Of a stretch of 12,311 nucleotides of DNA, positions 6,840 to 12,311 are shown piece by piece (position 1 is the stretch's first letter; the number at the start of each line of letters is the position of its first letter). The position numbers and the translations under genes were made by a program. Below the pieces are notes generated by a model that worked only from the letters and a program-made list of their open reading frames with translations, had not been told where the DNA came from and did no database searches. This DNA comes from Phycisphaerae bacterium (lineage in GTDB: Bacteria; Planctomycetota; Phycisphaerae; Phycisphaerales; SM1A02): positions 1 to 12,311 of the forward strand of contig VGXK01000020.1 in NCBI GenBank assembly GCA_016873355.1, given 5' to 3'.

Positions 6840-6842
6840 GGG

Positions 6843-7556
6843 CTACCAGCTCCCCGGTTGCAGAAACGGATTGCTTCGCCGTTCGGCGCCGATCGTCGTC
6901 GACGGTCCGTGCCCCGGGAAGACCCGCGTCGAGTCCGGCAGCATCATGAGCAGCGCCAGCGTGCGGCGCATCGCCTCGGGATCGGAGGTGGGAAAGTCCA
7001 CTCGACCGATCGATCCGGCGAACAGCGTGTCCCCCACGATCGCGGTGCCGCTCGCGTCGTGCACGAAGGTGACGCTTCCCGGCGAATGACCCGGCGTGTG
7101 CAGCACGCGCCAGCGCGTGCCGGCGAGTTCGAGCGTCGAGCCCGGCACGATCTCGCCGGTCGGCGCCGAGACCGAGATCGGATCCGCCACGAACGCCGAG
7201 AGATTGAGCTCGGGATCCTCGAACGCCGCGTGCTCGCGCGCATGGGCAAGGCGCGGCACGCCGGCGCCGAGCCGACGGAGGGCCTGCTCCACGCCCGCGA
7301 TGTGATCCGCATGCGCGTGCGTGAAGAGCATTGCCTTCACGCGCAGTCCCTCTCGCTCGACGGCGTCGAGCAGCTCGCCGGGATCCTGCCCCATGTCCAC
7401 GATCCACGCGTCGCGGCGCGATTCGGCGTCGGGCGCGTCGGGCACGGTCACGATCAGGCAGTTCGTCTGGAAGTCGCCGAGCACGAAGGGGCGCACGAGC
7501 GGCGTCGGCTCGTTCGCGGCGCGTTCGCGTGCGTGCTCGGCGCGGGCACTCGTCAC
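6843..7556 (-). CDS. MBL-fold metallo-hydrolase, glyoxalase II/YcbL-like
   Basis: The protein has all metal-binding motifs of the metallo-beta-lactamase fold in order: FTHAHADHIAGV (H80, H82, D84, H85), LHTPGHSPGSV (H157), VGDTLFAGSIGRVD (D176) and FPGHGPSTTIGAE (H216). The VLGDFQTNCLIV opening and the GDTLFAGSIGR motif are typical of the hydroxyacylglutathione-hydrolase-like group that includes YcbL, which hydrolyse thioesters using two metal ions. It lacks the long C-terminal substrate domain of classical glyoxalase II, so the substrate is uncertain. There is no ATG near the start. The GTG at 7556 gives 237 residues; a GTG at 7496 gives 217 and begins directly before the conserved core. Neither has a clear ribosome site. 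It diverges from the HEAT-repeat gene and leads into the membrane protein gene. Confidence 0.9.
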   Translation of the reverse strand: MTSARAEHARERAANEPTPLVRPFVLGDFQTNCLIVTVPDAPDAESRRDAWIVDMGQDPGELLDAVEREGLRVKAMLFTHAHADHIAGVEQALRRLGAGVPRLAHAREHAAFEDPELNLSAFVADPISVSAPTGEIVPGSTLELAGTRWRVLHTPGHSPGSVTFVHDASGTAIVGDTLFAGSIGRVDFPTSDPEAMRRTLALLMMLPDSTRVFPGHGPSTTIGAERRSNPFLQPGSW

Positions 7557-7567
7557 CGGCCGAAGCG

Positions 7568-7573
7568 TATACT
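7568..7573 (+). promoter_or_regulatory. Candidate -10 element for the HEAT lipoprotein gene
   Basis: TATACT lies 10 bases before the ATG at 7584, in an otherwise GC-rich 27-87 bp divergent gap. Transcription from it would begin about 4 nt before the ATG, giving a nearly leaderless mRNA. No convincing -35 hexamer accompanies it. Confidence 0.3.
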
Positions 7574-7583
7574 CGCCGCCACG

Positions 7584-8498
7584 ATGGCACGGACGCTCTC
7601 GTTCGCACGGCGCGTCTCGATCGCGCCGCTCGCGGCCCTCCGGGTCATCGATTCCTTCTCGACCTTCTCGGCGATCGGCCTCGTCGCCTCGGCGGCGCTC
7701 GTTGCGCCGCTCGGCGGGTGCGAAGGCGCCGGCAGCGACATGCGCGACTTCGGCGAGACCTTCGCCGGTCCGACGCCGCAGGACGCCGCCCGGGACGCGA
7801 CGAATCCGAGCGATCCCGAGGCGCAGCGACGCGGCACCGTGCTGCTCTCGAGCGCGGTCTGGGGCGGAACGCCCGTGTACGTCAAGCTCTATCGCCTCTA
7901 CGTGGAGGAGAACGTGGATCCGCTCGTCCGCGCCGCTGCGCTCGAGGCGCTCGGCCGACACGGCGATCCCACCGACGCGGAAGCGATCTCCAAGCAGCTC
8001 GATCACAAGTCGAAGCAGGTGCGTCTCGCGGCGGCGAAGGCGCTCCAGCGGCTGCACGATCCGTCGGTCGCCGACGCGATGTGGCGCAAGCTCATCGACG
8101 AGGACGAGGAGGCGGCAGTGCGCGTCGAGCTCGCGGTCGGGCTTGCGCAATACCCCACCGACGCCGTCTTCCAGGCGCTCTGCTCGGCGCTCGATCAGCG
8201 CGAACTCGCGGTAAATCTCGCCGCCGCCGACAGCCTTCGACTGCTCACGAACGAGGATCTCGGCATCGACCGCGCGGTGTGGCTCTCGTGGTATCGACGG
8301 ACGAAGCAGCCGTTCGAGCAGCGCATCGTCTACCTCTATCCCACCTACCAGCGGCGCTTCGACTTCTGGGATGTCGTGGTCTTCTGGCAGCCGATCACCT
8401 GGGAGAAGCCCGCGATTCCGGCGGGCATGGTTGATCCGGGGTTGCGCCCGACGAACGATCCGAACGAGTTCGAGAACATCGGCGACGGCAAGTCGTGA
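7584..8498 (+). CDS. HEAT-repeat lipoprotein
   Basis: The 304-residue protein has a long N-terminal export signal (hydrophobic core about 29-43) ending APLGGC, with C46 as the likely lipidated cysteine. It should therefore be envelope-anchored. Residues about 105-235 form HEAT-like helical pairs: VDPLVRAAALEALGRHGDPT, SKQVRLAAAKALQRLHDPSV, EAAVRVELAVGLAQYPTDAV and ELAVNLAAADSLRLLTNED. Such arrays are usually protein-binding scaffolds. The C-terminal segment (about 245-304) is aromatic-rich and ends in NDPNEFENIGDGKS. Its stop overlaps the GTG of the MATE gene (GTGA), so the two are translated together. A role supporting envelope assembly or the exporter is only a guess from position. Confidence 0.82.
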   Translation: MARTLSFARRVSIAPLAALRVIDSFSTFSAIGLVASAALVAPLGGCEGAGSDMRDFGETFAGPTPQDAARDATNPSDPEAQRRGTVLLSSAVWGGTPVYVKLYRLYVEENVDPLVRAAALEALGRHGDPTDAEAISKQLDHKSKQVRLAAAKALQRLHDPSVADAMWRKLIDEDEEAAVRVELAVGLAQYPTDAVFQALCSALDQRELAVNLAAADSLRLLTNEDLGIDRAVWLSWYRRTKQPFEQRIVYLYPTYQRRFDFWDVVVFWQPITWEKPAIPAGMVDPGLRPTNDPNEFENIGDGKS

Positions 8499-10003
8499 GC
8501 GGCGACGACCCCGGCGCTGAGTCGACGAGCGCCGCAACGAATGAGCGAACGGCCGCGGCGCGCGACGACGGCGACGGTCGCATCCGCAGCGGACGCCTCG
8601 CGGGAAAGTCGCTCTCGCAGGCGATCTGGATCCTGGCGGCGCCGGTGCTGCTCCAGCAGATTCTCGCCGCGTTCGTCGGCTTCTTCGACAAGCTGATCGG
8701 CGGTCATCTGCCGGAGTCGATCGTGGTGCCGGCGCTCGACGGCCTCGGCATCGGCACCTATGTCGGCTGGCTGATCGGCGTGGCCATGATCGGCCTCGGC
8801 GTCGGCGGGCAGGCGATCATCGCCCGCGCGATGGGTTCGGGCCGCGTGCACGAAGGCGACGCGGCGCTCGGTCAATCCGTCCTGCTCTCGATCGTCTGGG
8901 GCGCGTTCATCGGCGTGCTGCTCTGGTGGATCGCCTATCCGCTTTCGGCGCTTGCGGATCTCTCGCCGGAGGCGACGCGGCTCTGCGCGGAGTACGTGCG
9001 CATGCTCGCGCTTGGCCTTCCGTTCTGCGCCGTGATGATGGTCGGCGGCATGTGCCTGCACGGCGCGGGCGAGTCGGTGAAGCCGACCACGATCGCGATC
9101 GTGGTGAACATCGTGAACGTGCTCGGATCCTGGCTTCTCTCCGGCGTCGAGCTGCGCCTCGGCGGCACGACCATCCCGAATCCGTCGCCGCTCGATCCGC
9201 TCGTCTGGGGCGTCGCCGGAATCGGCGCGGGCACGACGATCGGCTACGCGGTCGGCGCCTTCATGACGATCTGGGTGCTCGCGCGCGGGGTGAAGGACCT
9301 GCGACTCCACGCGCGCGATCTCGCGCCGAAGAAGCACCTGAGCTGGCGCATCGCGCGCGTCGGAATCCCGAGCTTCTTCGAAGGGATGACCATGTGGAGC
9401 GTCGGCGTCGTCGTGACGCTCTTCATCGGCATGATCTCGCGGCGCGGCGGCGACACGGCGGACGCGGGACTGATCGGCGCTCATTCGATCGCGATCCAAT
9501 GGGAGGCGTTCAGCTACCTGCCGGGCTACGCGATCGGCACCGCGGCCGCGTCGCTCGCGGGGCAGTACCTCGGCGCCCGCAATCCGCGCGAGGCGCGCCG
9601 CGCGATCCGCGTCTGCGCGTGGCTCGGCGCGATCGTGATGAGCGCCTTCGGCGCCGTGTTCGCGCTCTTCGGCACGGAGCTCACTCGCACCATCAGCTCG
9701 CAGCCGGTGCATCTCGACCTGGTGCCGAAGTGCCTGCTGATCTGCGCGTTCGCGCAGCCGTTCTTCTCGCTGTCGATGACGGTGCGCCAGGGACTGCGCG
9801 GCGCCGGCGACACGGCGTGGGTCTTCTACATCACGCTCGTGAGCACCTGGGGGATTCGACTCCCCGCGGCCTGGTTCCTCGGAGTCCACCTCGACTGGGG
9901 GCTGCCGGGAATCTGGATCGGTCTCTGCGGCGAGCTCGTGATCCGCGGGCTCTTCTTCCTCGCGCGATTCACCTGGGGGAACTGGACGAGAATCGAGGTC
10001 TAG
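8495..10003 (+). CDS. MATE family efflux transporter
   Basis: MATE proteins are inner-membrane exporters that move drugs, metabolites or lipid-linked compounds outward using sodium or proton gradients. The 502-residue protein has a hydrophilic N-terminal tail of about 38 residues. Twelve hydrophobic segments in two related halves follow, from ILAAPVLLQQILAAFVGFFD (about residue 46) onward. Family features include the early helix with FFDKLIGGHL, and near the middle VGIPSFFEGMTMWSV at the start of the second half. Later QYLGARNPREARRAIRVC matches the conserved Q-x-x-G-x-x-x-P/A-x-x-A pattern. The GTG start overlaps the HEAT gene's TGA by four bases, which fixes it. The TAG stop is the first triplet of repeat copy 2. 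The substrate cannot be predicted. Confidence 0.92.
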   Translation: MSGDDPGAESTSAATNERTAAARDDGDGRIRSGRLAGKSLSQAIWILAAPVLLQQILAAFVGFFDKLIGGHLPESIVVPALDGLGIGTYVGWLIGVAMIGLGVGGQAIIARAMGSGRVHEGDAALGQSVLLSIVWGAFIGVLLWWIAYPLSALADLSPEATRLCAEYVRMLALGLPFCAVMMVGGMCLHGAGESVKPTTIAIVVNIVNVLGSWLLSGVELRLGGTTIPNPSPLDPLVWGVAGIGAGTTIGYAVGAFMTIWVLARGVKDLRLHARDLAPKKHLSWRIARVGIPSFFEGMTMWSVGVVVTLFIGMISRRGGDTADAGLIGAHSIAIQWEAFSYLPGYAIGTAAASLAGQYLGARNPREARRAIRVCAWLGAIVMSAFGAVFALFGTELTRTISSQPVHLDLVPKCLLICAFAQPFFSLSMTVRQGLRGAGDTAWVFYITLVSTWGIRLPAAWFLGVHLDWGLPGIWIGLCGELVIRGLFFLARFTWGNWTRIEV

Positions 10004-10099
10004 AGCGGTTCCTCCTCATTCGTAGCGATCTGGCGGGCTACGACATCGTGTGGCATCGTCAGGCTCCATCGGCGGATCCTCAAGATCCGCCTGCTTCGC
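10001..10099 (+). repeat. 99-bp dispersed repeat, copy 2 (3' end of the MATE gene)
   Basis: Starting at the TAG of the MATE gene, this copy matches the reverse complement of 1-99 at 95 of 99 positions, with substitutions at 10023, 10040, 10045 and 10061. It has two stems: TCGTAGC/GCTACGA (10020-10026 with 10037-10043, perfect 7 bp, 10-nt loop) and GGCGGATC/GATCCGCC (10071-10078 with 10084-10091, perfect 8 bp, loop CTCAA). The right limit is unknown because copy 1 is cut by the window edge. No transposase or target-site duplication is seen. Confidence 0.93.
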
Positions 10100-10238
10100 C
10101 CTCCTTGCCACACTCGTCTCGCCAGCGCCAACTCGCTACGCCTGAGTCGTCACCGCTCGAGCGTCCGCCGAACCGTTCGCCGGCGCCGGGTGGGGGAACG
10201 ATCGACCGTTGCGGAACCGCGCCAGTTCGCGCTGGATC
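10100..10238. other. Intergenic region between the repeat and the PadR operator
   Basis: I see no gene here. The GC-rich sequence carries no clear -35/-10 pair. The part next to the repeat may belong to the same element, since copy 1 is cut by the window edge and cannot define the boundary. Confidence 0.5.
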
Positions 10239-10262
10239 CACTATAACAATGTTGATATAGTG
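10239..10262. promoter_or_regulatory. Near-perfect palindrome, probable PadR operator
   Basis: CACTATAACAA and TTGATATAGTG, separated by TG, form an inverted repeat with 10 of 11 matching pairs. It is the only strongly AT-rich stretch nearby and ends 5 bp before the PadR start codon. PadR repressors commonly bind AT-rich dyads in their own promoters, so autoregulation of the PadR-membrane protein operon is likely. TATAGT within it (10256-10261) could serve as a -10 element, which would put the transcript start at or near the GTG. Confidence 0.72.
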
Positions 10263-10267
10263 AGCCC

Positions 10268-10840
10268 GTGAGCCTCGAGCACATCATGCTCGGCATGCTG
10301 CGCCGCCCCGCAAGCGGTTACGACCTGCGCAAGCAGTTCGAGGAGGGGCCGCGCCACTTCTGGGCCGCCAGGCTGAGCCAGATCTATCCCACGCTCCAGA
10401 GAATGGAGCGCTCGCGCTGGCTCACCAGCACCACGACGCCGTCACCGCGCGGCCCGCAGCGGCGCGTCTATCGGCGCACGGCCGAGGGAACCCGGGTGCT
10501 GCGTCGGTGGCTTGCAGGCGGTGCGGAGGTGGGAGCGGAGCGCCTGGCGTGGGTCGGGCAACTCATCTTCTTCGGGGAGCTTCGCGATCCGCGGCGCACG
10601 CTGCGTTTCCTACGAGAGCTGCGCCGCACGTTCGCGTCCGGACTCGATCTGCTCGAGTCCGCGGAGCATCATCTGCGCCGCGTCGATCGCCGTTCTCCGG
10701 CTCGCTGGGACCACGACGCGTTCCACGAGTTCCTCTGCATTCGAATGGGCGTTCGCGTGCGCCGAGCCCGGCTCCGCGCCTGCGACGAAGCCATCGCGCT
10801 GACGAGTTCGCGCCTGCGTCGAGGGAGGGACGAGACATGA
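10268..10840 (+). CDS. PadR family transcriptional regulator
   Basis: The 190-residue protein has the PadR winged-helix domain at residues about 2-80. LEHIMLGMLRRPASGYDLRK is the first helix region, FWAARLSQIYPTLQRMERSR the recognition helix, and RVYRRTAEGTRVLRRWL the wing and following helix. The helical C-terminal half (about 90-180) fits the dimerisation domain of the longer PadR subfamily. Such proteins are usually repressors of adjacent export or envelope genes, released by a small ligand. The start is taken at the GTG at 10268; no ribosome site is visible, which fits leaderless initiation if TATAGT at 10256 is the -10. Its TGA overlaps the ATG of the membrane protein gene, so the regulator and its probable target share one transcript. 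Confidence 0.9.
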   Translation: MSLEHIMLGMLRRPASGYDLRKQFEEGPRHFWAARLSQIYPTLQRMERSRWLTSTTTPSPRGPQRRVYRRTAEGTRVLRRWLAGGAEVGAERLAWVGQLIFFGELRDPRRTLRFLRELRRTFASGLDLLESAEHHLRRVDRRSPARWDHDAFHEFLCIRMGVRVRRARLRACDEAIALTSSRLRRGRDET

Positions 10841-11655
10841 TCGAGCTCTTCGAACTGCATCGCGCGTGGCGCGCCGCGCACATCGCGCTCGGATTCCTGG
10901 GTCTCGTGCTCTTCTGGGTGCCGCTCGTGGCAACGAAAGGCAGCCGGACGCACGTGCTCTCCGGCCGCCTCTTCGCCATCTGCGCGTACCTGGTCGCGGG
11001 AACGGGACTGCTCTCGTCCGTTTGGGGCGTGGTCGATCCGAGCTCCTTTCTCGAGTCCACGCGGGGCGACTCCTCGCCGATCGAGCCGAAGCCGCGAAAC
11101 CTGGAGGACATTCGCTTCATCTTCTCGATCACCGGCTTCCTCTCGCTGGCCGTGCTGACGGGCTTGACGCTCGGGATCGGCGTCATGAGGGCCGGCGAGC
11201 GCCACGAATCGCTGCGTTCACCGTGGCTGCTGTCGCTGACGGCGGCCGTCGGCGTCTGGGCCGCGGGACTGGCCATCTACGGCGCCACGAGTCTTGCCAC
11301 GGGATACGCCGGGTGGCACTTCCTCGCGCCGTCCGAATCGAACCGCTACTGGATCAACCTTTCGCTCGGCGTGTTCGGCGTGTGGGGAACGATCGGCGAC
11401 CTGGCGTACCTGCGCGGCCCCTGCCCGCCCCGCCTCGAGCGCTGGACCATGCACGTGCAGTGCATGGTCGGTGCCGGCGCCGGCTTCTACGCCGCGTTCT
11501 TCCTCTTCGGCGCCAGCCGGCTGATCGGCCTCTCGGGAATCGGAGTCGTGCTTGCGGCGCTCGCGCCGCTGGTGATCGCGTCGTTCGTCGTGAAGCGCGT
11601 CGTTCGCGCGGAGGCGCGGCGCGAGTCCGGCCGCGCCCTCGATGCGCCCTCATGA
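10837..11655 (+). CDS. Seven-span membrane protein, DUF2306-like
   Basis: The 272-residue protein has about seven hydrophobic segments (roughly 13-31, 44-66, 93-116, 129-152, 171-190, 206-230, 235-253). The opening HRAWRAAHIALGFLGLVLFW then VPLVATKGSRTHVLSGRLF resembles DUF2306-type membrane proteins, in which a histidine helix is followed by a KG-x-x-x-H-x-x-x-G turn. Several intramembrane or near-membrane histidines (H15, H39, H161, H206) are notable, but no cofactor role can be shown. A strong ribosome site, GGGAGGGA (about 10822-10829), precedes the ATG, which also overlaps the PadR stop as ATGA. It is the probable target of that repressor. Its 3' end overlaps the symporter gene on the other strand by six bases. 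Family assignment is tentative. Confidence 0.72.
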   Translation: MIELFELHRAWRAAHIALGFLGLVLFWVPLVATKGSRTHVLSGRLFAICAYLVAGTGLLSSVWGVVDPSSFLESTRGDSSPIEPKPRNLEDIRFIFSITGFLSLAVLTGLTLGIGVMRAGERHESLRSPWLLSLTAAVGVWAAGLAIYGATSLATGYAGWHFLAPSESNRYWINLSLGVFGVWGTIGDLAYLRGPCPPRLERWTMHVQCMVGAGAGFYAAFFLFGASRLIGLSGIGVVLAALAPLVIASFVVKRVVRAEARRESGRALDAPS

Positions 11656-12311
11656 GGCCCCGTCTGGAGCAGTGGCGTCGTGAGGCTCGCCGCGACCGAC
11701 CACGGCGGCGATCACGAGATCGCCGCTCACATTGATCACCGTGCGGCACATGTCGAGAAAGCGATCGACGCCGAGAATGAGCGCGATCCCCTCCGCCGGA
11801 ATGCCGACGGTCTGAAGCAGGATCACGATGAGCGGCAGACTTCCGCCGGGCACCCCCGCCGTTCCGATACCGGCGAGCACCGACATGAGCACCACCACGA
11901 TCTGCTGCCCGAGCGTGAGCTCGATGCCGTAGACCTGCGCCAGGAAGAGAACCGTGATTCCCTCGAAGAGCGCCGTGCCGTTCTGGTTCGCGGTGGCGCC
12001 CACCGTGAGCACGAAGCGCGACACGCGCGGCGGCACGTCGAGCTTCGACTCCGCCGTCTCGAGCGCCTTCGGCAGCGTGGCGTTGCTCGACGAGGTCGAG
12101 AATGCGTAGAGGTAGACCTCGCGGCATGCGGCGAAGAATTCCCACGGCGAGCGTCGCGCAAGAAACCGAAGCATGAGCGGGTAGACGACGAATTGCTGCA
12201 GCGCCAGCGCGAGCACCACCACGCCGACATACGCCGCGAGCGAGCGGAAGACGCCGATCCCGTTCACGAACGCCGCGTTCAGCACGAGCGCGAAGACGCC
12301 CGCCGGCGCGA
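11650..12311 (-). CDS. Dicarboxylate/amino acid:cation symporter (DAACS), C-terminal part
   Basis: This is the C-terminal half of a sodium- or proton-coupled symporter of the GltPh/DctA family. The N-terminus lies beyond the right edge; the frame is open to 12311 and reads APAGVFALV there. Visible family elements are the serine-rich re-entrant loop HP1 with NATLP (AFSTSSSNATLPKAL), transmembrane helix 7 (VGATANQNGTALFEG), hairpin HP2 (AGIGTAGVPGGSLPL), and helix 8 (DRFLDMCRTVINVSGD). Helix 8 keeps the Asp, Arg, Asn and Asp equivalent to GltPh D394, R397, N401 and D405, so an acidic substrate is likely. Helix 7 has NQNG where most members have NMDG, losing the aspartate that helps bind sodium in GltPh. 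It converges on the membrane protein gene with a 6-bp overlap. Confidence 0.9.
   Translation of the reverse strand, partial: APAGVFALVLNAAFVNGIGVFRSLAAYVGVVVLALALQQFVVYPLMLRFLARRSPWEFFAACREVYLYAFSTSSSNATLPKALETAESKLDVPPRVSRFVLTVGATANQNGTALFEGITVLFLAQVYGIELTLGQQIVVVLMSVLAGIGTAGVPGGSLPLIVILLQTVGIPAEGIALILGVDRFLDMCRTVINVSGDLVIAAVVGRGEPHDATAPDGAS

Noticed and set aside
9087..9106. Perfect 20-bp palindrome built on CGATCGCGATCG
   Set aside because: It lies inside the MATE coding sequence, where it encodes Thr-Thr-Ile-Ala-Ile-Val-Val. GATCGCGATC-like strings recur throughout this genome's codons, so it is most likely compositional.
8345..9889. Long minus-strand frame antisense to the MATE gene
   Set aside because: Its translation is an Arg/Asp/His/Ala-rich mirror of a clearly coding membrane protein and has no recognisable motif.
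1..10099. The inverted 99-bp repeats as ends of a composite transposon
   Set aside because: The DNA between them consists of ordinary chromosomal operons, with no transposase, integrase or target-site duplication. The common placement at stop codons fits a dispersed 3'-end element better.
8926..10260. Open plus-strand frame running through the MATE gene and repeat copy 2
   Set aside because: It is the shifted frame of the MATE gene. The peptide read through the repeat (RSDLAGYDIVWHRQAPSADP) is frame-open by chance, and copy 1 lies outside any matching gene.

Overview
This is a GC-rich (roughly two thirds G+C by eye), densely coded bacterial chromosome segment with no phage, plasmid, transposase, CRISPR, tRNA or rRNA signature. 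The gene content points most plausibly to a member of the Planctomycetota or a close relative: a YdjY-domain secreted protein beside ruvC, a futalosine-pathway MqnA/MqnD-type enzyme with an HSPDPDDAF motif, a DUF885 zinc peptidase and a HEAT-repeat lipoprotein. This assignment is an inference; no marker gene settles it. Many genes lack a strong Shine-Dalgarno sequence, and several start at GTG or TTG.

Layout. (1) 1-1733, minus strand: a YdjY-domain lipoprotein-like gene followed by ruvC. Before the YdjY gene lies a promoter-like sequence and then an intrinsic terminator inside the 5' leader. (2) 1936-2736, plus: a 6-pyruvoyl-tetrahydropterin synthase/QueD-like enzyme with a second, degenerate copy of the fold at its N-terminus. 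(3) 4390-2780, minus: an operon of mqnD-like gene, ACT-domain protein (ATGA overlap) and a 71-residue CDGSH iron-sulfur protein. (4) 4460-6307, plus: exported DUF885 metallopeptidase, divergent from mqnD. (5) 7556-6201, minus: MBL-fold hydrolase and a two-span membrane protein whose 3' end overlaps DUF885 tail to tail. (6) 7584-10003, plus: HEAT-repeat lipoprotein and MATE exporter, joined by a GTGA overlap. (7) 10239-11655, plus: a PadR-type repressor behind a near-perfect AT-rich palindrome, coupled by ATGA to a seven-span membrane protein. (8) 11650 to the right edge, minus: the C-terminal part of a sodium/dicarboxylate (DAACS) symporter.

The most unusual structure is a 99-bp sequence present twice, at 1-99 and 10001-10099, in inverted orientation with 95 of 99 positions identical and no gaps. 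Each copy begins exactly at the TAG stop codon of the gene it follows (ruvC and the MATE gene) and carries an 8-bp perfect hairpin. It looks like a dispersed 3'-end element of this genome, perhaps a transcript-end or mRNA-stability module, and not a pair of transposon ends. The genes in the window otherwise form separate small operons of mixed function: DNA repair, cofactor and quinone synthesis, envelope proteins and transport.
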